Of a DNA stretch of 64,000 nucleotides, positions 33,021 to 44,858 are shown piece after piece. The translations under genes and the position numbers were made by a program. The notes beneath the pieces were generated by a model, which was not told the DNA's origin, searched no databases, and saw only the letters and a list, made by a program, of their open reading frames with translations. The DNA comes from Mikania micrantha (lineage: Eukaryota; Streptophyta; Magnoliopsida; Asterales; Asteraceae). Each line of letters starts with the position of its first letter. Position 1 is the stretch's first letter. The stretch covers positions 55,946,031-56,010,030 of the forward strand of contig CM018682.1 of assembly GCA_009363875.1 (NCBI GenBank), given 5' to 3'.

Positions 33021-34667
33021 CGGCAAGTGGTTCGGTTAAGGGTGGGTTAGAGTTATGTGGTCATAAACATACCATTGTGAGTGCATGGGGAGATCACGTA
33101 TGCATGCATGAAAGGTGGCCACATGTATGTATGCAAGGGGTGATATTAGGGTTTCCACGTCCATGCGATTAACTTGAATGAATATGGTTTCATCATGAAA
33201 CCTTAAACAAAGGATTTATCATAGTAACTAAGGGGCTTAACTTTGGATATAACTGATAATGATACGAATCTAGTCGAGAAAGTAAAGAATGAGAGTTTCA
33301 ATAGCAAGAAATTCCCTAGGCATGACATTATCTAAACAAGGGTTGTCAACTGAACGATTAGTGATAACATTATTCAAGGGTTCACAACATGGGAGAGATC
33401 ATAAGGGTCAAAACGTTAGCAAGAGAGTTAGTGTTAATGTAAGGATTAACACATCAACTCTAAGAAAAGTCCATAAAGGCATGTGACTACCTAGATGGTT
33501 TATTTAAACTACCAAAGCCTAAAAGATTAATGAACTAACAAGAAATCGTTTGTATGACCAAAGTCAATAATGGGCCAAGGGTCGGCCCAATGGGCTTAAC
33601 TTAAGCCCATCATGCCAAGAAACTTGTTTTATTTAAAGGAATTATGTTTTAATTAAAGAAACTAAACTGTAAACTATGTTAAAACCAATTAAATGATTTT
33701 CTAAATAAGTGTTACTATAAAATGGTTTAACTTAAAATGAATCAAATTGAAAAGGTTTTACTTAAGGTCTTTAAATGGTTATCATGGGATTAGGGTTACT
33801 AATGGGTAATAAGGTTAGTCTAGTTAGAAGAAATCTTAGAATCACATAGTAATCTAGGACACTTAGTTGCACACCGAGACCAAACCCTAGTTAAGACGTC
33901 TATTATCAATACTTATCGTATACGAATTCTTTTAAAACAACTCAGGAACCGAAGATACATAGGCTACAACAACGAGCGCGCATTTTGTGGTAATTCAGTA
34001 CAAAGCAACACAGGTGAGTTCATTGCCCCTTTTCTAAACATTTTTGTTTTAAACGCGGGGCTGAGAAGCATGCGTAAACTGTTTTATATAAACTGTTTAT
34101 TTAAATGCTTTTATTTATTATATGTTTTACATATATATGTTGTTGATACTCCTAGACTCCTGTCTAGGAAATTATTGAACAAATCAAGTTATCAAATAAA
34201 TTTAAGTACTCTTATGAGTAATACCTTAAATTTAACTTCTAAATCAACCCTTAGTCCATCAAGTTCAAATTCAAGAATCTAAATTCAAAGTGAAATCAAA
34301 TGAACAAAATCAAGAGATCATATTCAAGGGAATCATAACTCAGTGTGTGATCTGAGACCCAATAATCATAATGAAATCATCTATCATTGAAAATCATGGG
34401 AATTCAAAGAATCAAGAAATCAGATATCATAAGTGTGTGTGAATCATGTTAATAATGAAATCATTATGATCTAATGAACTCATTAATACTCAAGTCATGG
34501 TGGATGTCAGTTGTATATGGAATCAAGACCACGTGTAACACACATATAAAGTCCCTTCAGGTATAGAAGACTCTTGTAGTCAGGCTATACGGGCAACAAC
34601 GTGAACAATCATTGAATTCATTATCAAAGTCTAAGAGAATCAAGAGATCAAGAAACAAAGGATATCC

Positions 34668-34778
34668 TTAAAGTCCCCGCATGTACAGAAGACCGTTGGG
34701 TCAAGCTGTAAGGGCAAAACATTAAAGTCCCCGCATGTACAGAAGACCTTTGGGTCAAGCTGTAAGGGCAAATCATTA
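34668..34778 (+). repeat. 54-bp direct duplication in gypsy B LTR 1
   Basis: Two units of ttaaagtccccgcatgtaca followed by gaagac..gggtcaagctgtaagggca, starting at 34668 and 34722. Also present at ~43679-43789 and ~52708-52818. Confidence 0.88.
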
Positions 34779-35162
34779 AAATCCCGTCACGCCCAGTTAT
34801 ACTCCTTGTGAGTTATGCCTGGTATGGGTCACGTGTGAGAGGTTACAACTTGGACAACCACCAACAACTAAGTCTAACTGATTGAGTAAAATCATACCCA
34901 ATCATCATGTCTTAGTTGTATTTAAATGTTTTATTTAGTTATTTAACAAAATATTTGACATTTTGCTATTATCACTGACTTTTGGGAAATCATATATCTA
35001 CGATCAAAATCAAGAGGATCAAAGGCAAATCAAATTTCAAAATCATAATCTAAATCAGAAGAGTGTTAGGTAAAAATGGTTAATTATCATTAATATCAAT
35101 GTCCTATGCGGATTAGTATGTGGTGGGACGTCGTCTGGGCGGGGTTGTAGCCTTGACCCAGG

Positions 35163-35187
35163 GGTATGCCCTATATATAAGCATACC
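35163..35187 (+). promoter_or_regulatory. Conserved hairpin with TATATATA loop in the gypsy LTR
   Basis: GGTATGC, an 11-base CTATATATA-type loop, then GCATACC: a perfect 7-bp stem about 490 bp before the LTR end. Present in all three gypsy B LTRs (44174-44198, 53203-53227), and in diverged form with a still-paired stem at 28640-28660. Its role (start, polyadenylation or RNA structure) is unknown. Confidence 0.6.
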
Positions 35188-35676
35188 GATCTGGATGATA
35201 CAGTTGATGTTAATGAGGTTAGGGTCTTTACCGAAAGAGGTTTTCAAATCATTTTCAAATCATAAAACTATATGAACTCACCAACCATGTGTTGACTTTA
35301 TTTTTGCATGACTTCTCAGGTGACGAACAGGTCAACTAAAGAGTTATTTCCTTTGGGACTAGGACTTCAGATAGAAGGCTTAGCATTTTGGACCTGCATT
35401 ATTTTTGAAGACATCATTATGCAAATTATTTTGTATATCTTGTGTAAATACAAGATAGAAATACATGATGTTAATGGTAGATTTACATTGTTAAATTATA
35501 AACAATACTGATGTAATATAACTTTGTAATTCTATTATGTTTAGCATTTCTCATTTGTATCATGTGCAATGTAAACAATCTGATCATTACGATTATCACA
35601 CACGATATCGCGCCCCGGGAACTTTCCGCCCGACGGGACAACCGATCCTATCCCGCCGGCTCGGGGTGTGACAGAT

Positions 35677-35690
35677 TGGTATCAGAGCCA
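35677..35690 (+). promoter_or_regulatory. Gypsy B primer-binding site, copy 1
   Basis: TGGTATCAGAGCCA three bases after the LTR 1 end, complementary to initiator tRNA-Met. Confidence 0.95.
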
Positions 35691-35847
35691 TGGTTATAGA
35701 GAAATATAGGTCACTTATTTAAACGGTTTGGCCTAGACTATAACCTAGGGACCCTGCATGTAGAGAACTTAGGATTTAAGGCTTATTGCATTGCATCTTC
35801 TGAATTCGATCATTGCACTAACCAATATTCATTTGGTTATGATCAGA

Positions 35848-38800
35848 ATGCCGCCACGAAGACAACCTCCGCTGTTGACATCAACACAAGACCAAGCTCC
35901 ACACTCCTCGACGCCATCGCCAAATGACTCACCACCGCCACCTCCTCCACCGCCTCCACCTCCTCCTCCACTGATCACAGGGGCATCAGGTTCAGGAACG
36001 ACTCCCATACTGGATCCTACCACCATCGCTTTGATGACTCTACTGAGCAACCAGATGACCAATCAGATGAAGGAAGCGATACCGGAGATGTTCAATCTTC
36101 TCCGTAATGAGATGAACAACACTGGCAACTCATCTGGAGAAGCCAGTGGGAATACTGGTGGTACCTCACACTACTCCTACAAGTCATTCGTAGGATGTAA
36201 GCCGCCTAGCTTTAGCGGATCTGAAGGAGCCGTTGGATTAATCCAATGGATTGAAAAGATTGAAGCTACTTTGGACCTCTGCAGCTGTCCAGAGCATCAT
36301 AAAGTACGCTACTCTGCTGGAACATTCAACAAGCGGGCTCTGACCTGGTGGAATGGTCAGATCAACGCCCGAGGAAGAGAAGAAGCTATGGCAATGCCAT
36401 GGGAGGACTTCAAGGCGTTACTGAGAACATAATTCTGTCCTAAGAATGAGCTGCAGAAACTGGAGGTTGAATTATCCAACCATGTGATGAAGGGGGCTGA
36501 TCACATGGGGTATACAACTCGTTATCATGAGTTGGTTGTTTTGGTACCTGACATGGTACCAACCTTGGAGAAGAGGATAGATCGTTATGTAGGTGGACTT
36601 CCCGCCTGCATTCAGGGAATGGTTGTTTCAGCCAACCCTACTACTGTCGAATCAGCAGTGAGACTGTCTGGAAAACTTACTGACTTGATGGTTGCCTCTG
36701 GAGTTCTGAAGAAAGAGGCAGACACTGGCAAGAGAAAGGAAGAGTCTTCAAAGAAGCCACAACATCAGCAACACCCAAAGAAGAAGCAGAAATTTATCAA
36801 GAACTATACTGTGGCTACTCCCCTGAATCAAGTAGCAACGGCACAACAAAATGTGCCCAAGAGGCAGTATACTGGCCCACATCCTTTGTGTACTAAATGC
36901 CAGTATCATCATGCTGCAAACAACCAGTGCCGTCAATGCACGGGTTGTGGAAGAAAAGGGCACTGGGTTCAGCAGTGCAGACTGACGCCAAATCCAGCAG
37001 TTAACAATGCTGCTCTAGCACTTCCTCCACCAGCTAATCAGAACAATGGTGGATGCTTCAACTGTGGCGAACAAGGCCACTTTGCAAAGAACTGCCCGAA
37101 GAAGGCTCAACAAGCAGTTCAAGCTCCTCGTGGAAGAGCTTTTGTTATTGGAGCACCAGCTGCACGCCAGGACCCGAATGTGGTCACTGGTACGTTTCTC
37201 TTACATGACTTTTATGCATCTGTTCTATTTGACACTGGTGCGGATCAGAGTTTTATCTCTGCCGATTTTGCATGCCAACTAGATTCCATAGAAGAACAGT
37301 TAGACTCCCCTTACATTATAGAAGTAGCTAACGGAAAACAGATCACAGTTAGTACAGTTCACTGGAATTGCCCATTGACACTTAACGGTTATACATTCTC
37401 TGTCGATTTGATACCGATGGAGTTGGGTAGTTTCGACATCATTGTTGGAATGGATTGGCTTTCCTCTAACCGAGTGGAAGTTATCTGTTCTGAGAAGCTG
37501 CTTCGAGTTCCATTGCCCGATGATCGTGTATTGGAAGTCAGAGGGGATCAAGCAAAACGAAGTGTCAAAATCATTTCCTGCATAAAGGCGCGTAAGTGTT
37601 TACAGAAGAAGTGTGTAGCTTTCCTGGCTCACGTAGTGGAAAAAGAGAAAGACAAGAAAAAGATACAAGATGTACCAGTAGTGAAAGAGTATCCAGAAGT
37701 ATTTCCTGAAGACCTACCAGGTTTGCCTCCCGTGCGACCGGTAGAGTTCCGAATTGATTTAGTTCCTGGAGCAACTCCTGTTGCTAAATCTCCTTACCGG
37801 TTAGCACCTTCGGAGATGCAGGAATTGTCGAATCAGTTGCAGGAATTATTGGATAAAGGATTCATTAGACCGAGCTACTCACCTTGGGGAGCTCCGGTCT
37901 TGTTCGTGAAGAAGAAAGACGGATCGTTCAGAATGTGCATAGATTACAGAGAGCTGAACAAACTAACCATCAAGAATCGGTATCCATTGACGAGAATTGA
38001 TGATTTGTTTGACCAACTACAAGGAGCTCAGTACTTCTCTAAGATTGACTTGCGGTCTGGTTATCATCAGCTTAGAGTTCAAGACGAAGACATACCGAAG
38101 ACAGCATTCCGAACCAGATACGGGCATTATGAATTCTTAGTGATGCCTTTCGGATTGACGAATGCACCAGCGGTTTTCATGGATCTCATGAACCGAGTGT
38201 GCAAGCCGTATTTAGATCAGTTTGTCATTGTCTTTATTGATGACATACTGATTTATTCCAAGACCAAGACAGAGCACGAGCAACATCTCAGAAAGATCTT
38301 GGAACTGTTGACAGAACAAAATCTTTATGCCAAATTCTCTAAATGTGAATTTTGGCTAAGGGAAGTTCAGTTTCTTGGTCACGTAGTCAACAGTGAGGGA
38401 ATACACGTGGATCCCGCCAAGATTGAAGCGATAAAGAACTGGGATACTCCGAAGACACCGACGGAGATACGGTCTTTTCTGGGACTGGCAGGTTATTACA
38501 GGAGGTTCATCTCGAACTTTTCTAAGATAGCTTTGCCTCTCACTAAGTTAACTCAGAAAAGTGAACCGTTTTTCTGGGAACAGAAACAAGAAGATGCTTT
38601 TCAGACACTGAAGCAGAAGTTATGTAATGCTCCAATCTTATCCCTCCCAGAAGGATGTGAAGACTTTGTTGTATATTGTGATGCATCCCATCAGGGACTC
38701 GGTTGTGTTTTAATGCAACGGGACAAGGTCATAGCCTATGCATCAAGACAGTTAAAGATTCATGAGAAGAATTACACTACTCATGATCTTGAACTGGGAG

Positions 38801-40520
38801 CAGTAATCTTCGCATTGAAGATTTGGAGACATTACTTATATGGCGCTAAGTGTACCATATTTACAGATCACAAGAGTCTGCAGCACATATTTGATCAGAA
38901 GGAGCTCAACATGCGACAACGCCGTTGGGTTGAACTTCTGAATGATTACGATTGTGTGATCAAGTACCATCCGGGAAAGGCAAATGTTGTAGCTGATGCC
39001 TTGAGCCGGAAGGAACGAGTCAAACCCTTACGCGTTAGAGCTATGGGGATGACTGTGCAGACCAGTTTACAAGACAGGATCATTCAGGCACAACAGGAAT
39101 CAGTTGACAGAGGAAACTTGAAGAAAGAACTTGACTGCGGAGCAGAGAAACATTTAGAGACCAAGTCTGATGGAATGATCTACTACCAGGATCGTATATG
39201 GATTCCGGCGGTAAACGAATTGAGAAGACTTATCTTCGATGAGGCACACAAGACTAAATACTCAGTTCATCCAGGCGCTGATAAAATGTACCAAGACCTA
39301 CGTGGATTTTATTGGTGGCCGGGAATGAAGAAAGACATAGCCGAGTATGTCGGTCGATGTCTAACGTGTGCGAAGGTAAAGGCGGAACACCAGAGACCGT
39401 CTGGTTTACTGGAACAGCCTGAGATTCCGCTCTGGAAGTGGGAACAAATAGCTATGGATTTCATTACCAAGCTACCCCGCACTTCTAGTGGTCATGATAC
39501 TATCTGGGTTATCATTGATCGTTTGACGAAATCTGCTCACTTCTTGCCGATGCGTGAGACTTTCACGATGGATAAGCTGGCGAGATTGTACATCAATGAG
39601 ATAGTGGTACGCCATGGTGTGCCATTGTCTATTATTTCTGATAGAGACAGCAGATTCACATCAAGGTTCTGGCAATCCCTGCAGAAATCTCTAGGGACAC
39701 AGTTAAACCTGAGTACAGCTTACCACCCTCAAACGGATGGTCAAAGCGAAGTACTATTCAAACCCTAGAGGATATGTTAAGGACCTGTATTTTGGATTTC
39801 GGTGGGAATTGGGATTCTCATTTGCCACTGATTGAGTTCTCCTACAACAACAGTTACCACAGCAGTATCGGATGTGCACCATTCGAGGCTCTCTATGGCC
39901 GGAAATGTCGATCACCGATCTGTTGGACTGAAGTGGGAGATAACCGTATAACTGGACCAGAACTGATTCAGGAAACCACTGACAAGATTGCTCAGATTCA
40001 AAGAAGACTACAAGCAACAAGGAGCAGACAAAAGAGCTACGCTGACAAACGGCGTAAGCCGTTGGAATTCCAAGTGGGAGACCGTGTCATGTTGAAGGTT
40101 TCTCCATGGAAAGGCGTAGTCCGCTTTGGAACAAAAGGCAAGTTAGCACCACGATACGTGGGACCGTTCGAAGTCATCGAACGTATTGGTCCTGTAGCGT
40201 ATAGACTGAGATTACCTAATGAACTCAGTGGTGTGCATGACGTGTTTCACGTCTCAAACTTAAAGAAATGCCTTGCTGACGAATCACTCGTCATTCCAAT
40301 CGAAGAAATTCAAGTTGATGATCAGTTACATTTTATCGAAGAACCTTTAGAGATTATGGATCGCAAAGTCAAGCAACTGAGGCGAAGCCGTATTCCGATA
40401 GTAAAGGTTCGATGGAATTCAAGACGCGGACCCGAGTTTACTTGGGAACGTGAAGATCACATGAAGTTAAAGTATCCCCAACTGTTTGAAGAGGAAGCTG
40501 TACCCGATAACAATTCTTAA
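35848..40520 (+). pseudogene. Gypsy B gag-pol, copy 1 (one nonsense codon, one frameshift)
   Basis: The ATG at 35848 gives MPPRRQP and a run of 13 prolines, then the Gag domain (GAVGLIQWIEK to ALTWWNG). Premature TAA is at 36430-36432; the same frame then continues. Zinc knuckles CTGCGRKGHWVQQC (~366) and CFNCGEQGHFAKNC (~403), protease FDTGADQSF (~462), RT SPYRLAPSEMQEL to FIDDILIYS (~796), RNase H YCDASHQGLGCVL (~941) and TDHKSLQHI, integrase HPGADKMYQDL and CLTCAK, core D (MDFITK) and D (SDRDSRF). A one-base deletion at ~39750, at the third catalytic residue region (GQSE), ends the frame at 39768. The integrase C-terminus and chromodomain-like end (VRWNSRRGPEFTWERED) lie in another frame to 40520. 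Not functional as written. Confidence 0.95.
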
Positions 40521-40554
40521 ATTTCGGGACGAAATTTCTTTAACAAGGGGAGAC
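40520..40554 (+). promoter_or_regulatory. Gypsy B polypurine tract and inverted repeat, copy 1
   Basis: AATTTCGGGACGAAATT (40520-40536) overlaps the pol stop, followed by AACAAGGGGAGAC directly before LTR 2. The same pair precedes LTR 3 (49531-49565). Confidence 0.88.
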
Positions 40555-43500
40555 TGTAACATCAGTGCCGGAACCGTCACCGGAACAGTGATCGTAACAG
40601 TGCGTGAACAGTAATCAGGTACAATTTTCATGTAATTCAGTGTATTTCATGTTCATATCAAACCTCAGTATCATTTCATGCTAACAAAACAGTGAATTCA
40701 CAGACATTTCAGAGAAATCAATTTAGAACAATGATTCTTGAGTCAGATAATTATCTGGCAACACAGAATCATCATGTGATTTATTTGTTAGGATTTTATT
40801 ATGTATAAACGTATGTGAGGCCTTACAGGACAAAACAACACGAATATCGTTAAGTGAATGCTAAACCGACAGATTTTTCGTATAGGTGACGATCTGTACG
40901 AATAAATCTAAAAGTTTAACGGAATGGAATGATATTCGATAATTAGAAAACAATATTGAAAAGTGTAGTTATCGTCGTATTTGATTCGAACAAATACGCG
41001 CGATGACCGCGCGATTCGATTTAAACGCTAAATAAATATTTTGTAATTAAATAATTAAAACATATTTAGTTAATTTATTAGGAATCACAACCTAAAATAA
41101 ATTTTATGATTCTATTTTAAAACCGAGTCGTCTCGTTACGAAAATGACGCGAAGACGACGTTTCTACACGAAACCGCGCGAAACCGAACGAACCCGAACG
41201 AACCCGGTAAATTTGAAAGCATTTATTATGGCATTCAATGCCATAATCCACTCCAACTACCATCTTTCATCACCATTACCGTTCTCTCTCTCTCTAACTT
41301 TCTCTCACTAGAAGTTCAACATCTCTCTAAGATTTCATCACCATTTCTTCACGAAATCTTGCATACTTGGTGTCTAAACGATCATCATCACTTGTAAATC
41401 AAGGAAGTACAACAGATCGGGACCGGAATCCATCAGAATCGTGGTTAAAATTCATTTCTTATTCGGTTTTGAGGGTTGAAAACCCTAGAATCGAACCCCT
41501 CTTTTTGGTCGGTTAAACAGCCACAAAACCTTAGGGAACACTACCCACAACACCACGAATGAAGTAGGAACAAGCTCTAGTTCGATCGGTAGTTGATTTA
41601 TTTTGAAAAACCCTAACTGCCACTAGTGCTTCGAACGGCCGAATGTCTCCTCTCAGACCGTCGAATGACACTATCAGGTTCTCGAATGAAGCTCTATTCG
41701 CCGAATGTCTTCAGCCCTACCTACCCTCATTCGGCGAATGGCCAACACCCTTCGGCCAATGGTCATTCGCCTATCTTCATTCGACAACCTTCAGTCGTGA
41801 TGACTCATTCGACCATACATATGCGCAGAATAGCCCAAATGGAGTATGAAGCCTCTTTCGCCCAAGCTCATTCGGCCTAGTTTCATTCGACCACCACCTT
41901 TATTCGGGATCAAGACTTATTCGACCAAACATTCATTCGACACCATCATTCGATCGGCCATGCTATTCGACCCAACCCCATTCGCCTAAGCCCTATTCGG
42001 TTGGTCTAAAGTCTGTCGGTCGACTCACATTCGGCAAGTGGTTCGGTTAAGGGTGGGTTAGAGTTATGTGGTCATAAACATACCATTGTGAGTGCATGGG
42101 GAGATCACGTATGCATGCATGAAAGGTGGCCACATGTATGTATGCAAGGGGTGATATTAGGGTTTCCACGTCCATGCGATTAACTTGAATGAATATGGTT
42201 TCATCATGAAACCTTAAACAAAGGATTTATCATAGTAACTAAGGGGCTTAACTTTGGATATAACTGATAATGATACGAATCTAGTCGAGAAAGTAAAGAA
42301 TGAGAGTTTCAATAGCAAGAAATTCCCTAGGCATGACATTATCTAAACAAGGGTTGTCAACTGAACGATTAGTGATAACATTATTCAAGGGTTCACAACA
42401 TGGGAGAGATCATAAGGGTCAAAACGTTAGCAAGAGAGTTAGTGTTAATGTAAGGATTAACACATCAACTCTAAGAAAAGTCCATAAAGGCATGTGACTA
42501 CCTAGATGGTTTATTTAAACTACCAAAGCCTAAAAGATTAATGAACTAACAAGAAATCGTTTGTATGACCAAAGTCAATAATGGGCCAAGGGTCGGCCCA
42601 ATGGGCTTAACTTAAGCCCATCATGCCAAGAAACTTGTTTTATTTAAAGGAATTATGTTTTAATTAAAGAAACTAAACTGTAAACTATGTTAAAACCAAT
42701 TAAATGATTTTCTAAATAAGTGTTACTATAAAATGGTTTAACTTAAAATGAATCAAATTGAAAAGGTTTTACTTAAGGTCTTTAAATGGTTATCATGGGA
42801 TTAGGGTTACTAATGGGTAATAAGGTTAGTCTAGTTAGAAGAAATCTTAGAATCACATAGTAATCTAGTACACTTAGTTGCACACCGAGACCAAACCCTA
42901 GTTTAGACGTCTATTATCAATACTTATCGTATACGAATTCTTTTAAAACAACTCAGGAACCGAAGATACATAGGCTACAACAACGAGCGCGCATTTTGTG
43001 GTAATTCAGTACAAAGCAACACAGGTGAGTTCATTGCCCCTTTTCTAAACATTTTTGTTTTAAACGCGGGGCTGAGAAGCATGCGTAAACTGTTTTATAT
43101 AAACTGTTTATTTAAATGCTTTTATTTATTATATGTTTTACATATATATGTTGTTGATACTCCTAGACTCCTGTCTAGGAAATTATTGAACAAATCAAGT
43201 TATCAAATAAATTTAAGTACTCTTATGAGTAATACCTTAAATTTAACTTCTAAATCAACCCTTAGTCCATCAAGTTCAAATTCAAGAATCTAAATTCAAA
43301 GTGAAATCAAATGAACAAAATCAAGAGATCATATTCAAGGGAATCATAACTCAGTGTGTGATCTGAGACCCAATAATCATAATGAAATCATCTATCATTG
43401 AAAATCATGGGAATTCAAAGAATCAAGAAATCAGATATCATAAGTGTGTGTGAATCATGTTAATAATGAAATCATTATGATCTAATGAACTCATTAATAC

Positions 43501-44684
43501 TCAAGTCATGGTGGATGTCAGTTGTATATGGAATCAAGACCACGTGTAACACACATATAAAGTCCCTTCAGGTATAGAAGACTCTTGTAGTCAGGCTATA
43601 CGGGCAACAACGTGAACAATCATTGAATTCATTATCAAAGTCTAAGAGAATCAAGAGATCAAGAAACAAAGGATATCCTTAAAGTCCCCGCATGTACAGA
43701 AGACCGTTGGGTCAAGCTGTAAGGGCAAAACATTAAAGTCCCCGCATGTACAGAAGACCTTTGGGTCAAGCTGTAAGGGCAAATCATTAAAATCCCGTCA
43801 CGCCCAGGTATACTCCTTGTGAGTTATGCCTGGTATGGGTCACGTGTGAGAGGTTACAACTTGGACAACCACCAACAACTAAGTCTAACTGATTGAGTAA
43901 AATCATACCCAATCATCATGTCTTAGTTGTATTTAAATGTTTTATTTAGTTATTTAACAAAATATTTGACATTTTGCTATTATCAATGACTTTTGGGAAA
44001 TCATATATCTACGATCAAAATCAAGAGGATCAAAGGCAAATCAGATTTCAAAATCATAATCTAAATCAGAAGAGTGTTAGGTAAAAATGCTTAATTATCA
44101 TTAATATCAATGTCCTATGCGGATTAGTATGTGGTGGGACGTCGTCTGGGCGGGGTTGTAGCCTTGACCCAGGGGTATGCCCTATATATAAGCATACCGA
44201 TCTGGATGATACAGTTGATGTTAATGAGGTTAGGGTCTTTACCGAAAGAGGTTTTCAAATCATTTTCAAATCATAAAACTATATGAACTCACCAACCATG
44301 TGTTGACTTTATTTTTGCATGACTTCTCAGGTGACGAACAGGTCAACTAAGGAGTTATTTCCTTTGGGACTAGGACTTCAGATAGAAGGCTTAGCATTTT
44401 GGACCTGCATTATTTTTGAAGACATCATTATGCAAATTATTTTGTATATCTTGTGTAAATACAAGATAGAAATACATGATGTTAATGGTAGATTTACATT
44501 GTTAAATTATAAACAATACTGATGTAATTTAACTTTGTAATTCTATTATGTTTAGCATTTCTCATTTGTATCATGTGCAATGTAAACAATCTGATCATTA
44601 CGATTATCACTCACGATATCGCGCCCCGGGAACTTTCCGCCCGACGGGACAACCGATCCTATCCCGCCGGCTCGGGGTGTGACA
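40555..44684 (+). repeat. Gypsy B LTR 2 (middle, 4130 bp)
   Basis: Serves both as 3' LTR of internal 1 and 5' LTR of internal 2. It matches the other two LTRs over its full length and carries the same modules, including the motif cluster 41630-42031 and hairpin 44174-44198. It has several private single-base changes, and shares others with LTR 3 against LTR 1. Confidence 0.95.
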
Positions 44685-44687
44685 GAT

Positions 44688-44701
44688 TGGTATCAGAGCC
44701 A
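44688..44701 (+). promoter_or_regulatory. Gypsy B primer-binding site, copy 2
   Basis: TGGTATCAGAGCCA three bases after LTR 2, as in copy 1. Confidence 0.95.
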
Positions 44702-44858
44702 TGGTTATCGAGAAATATAGGTCACTTATTTAAACGGTTTGGCCTAGACTATAACCTAGGGACCCTGCATGTAGAGAACTTAGGATTTAAGGCTTATTGC
44801 ATTGCATCTTCTGCATTCGATCATTGCACTAACCAATATTCATTTGGTTATGATCAGA

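Larger units (their letters stand above)
31543..35673 (+). repeat. Gypsy B LTR 1 (4131 bp)
   Basis: Runs TGTAACATC to TGTGACA. In order: AT-rich U3, inverted repeat ATTATGGCATT-C-AATGCCATAAT (32212-32234), CT-rich initiator-like run (~32272-32300), CATTCG/CGAATG cluster (32619-33020), a region with plant-like intron features but no gene, a 54-bp duplication (34668-34778), the hairpin GGTATGC..GCATACC (35163-35187) and a GC-rich end. No coding sequence is supported. Confidence 0.95.

Noticed and set aside
35829..36062. Poly-glycine ORF on the minus strand
   Set aside because: It is the antisense of the proline run at the start of gypsy B Gag; the same shadow appears at 44840-45073.
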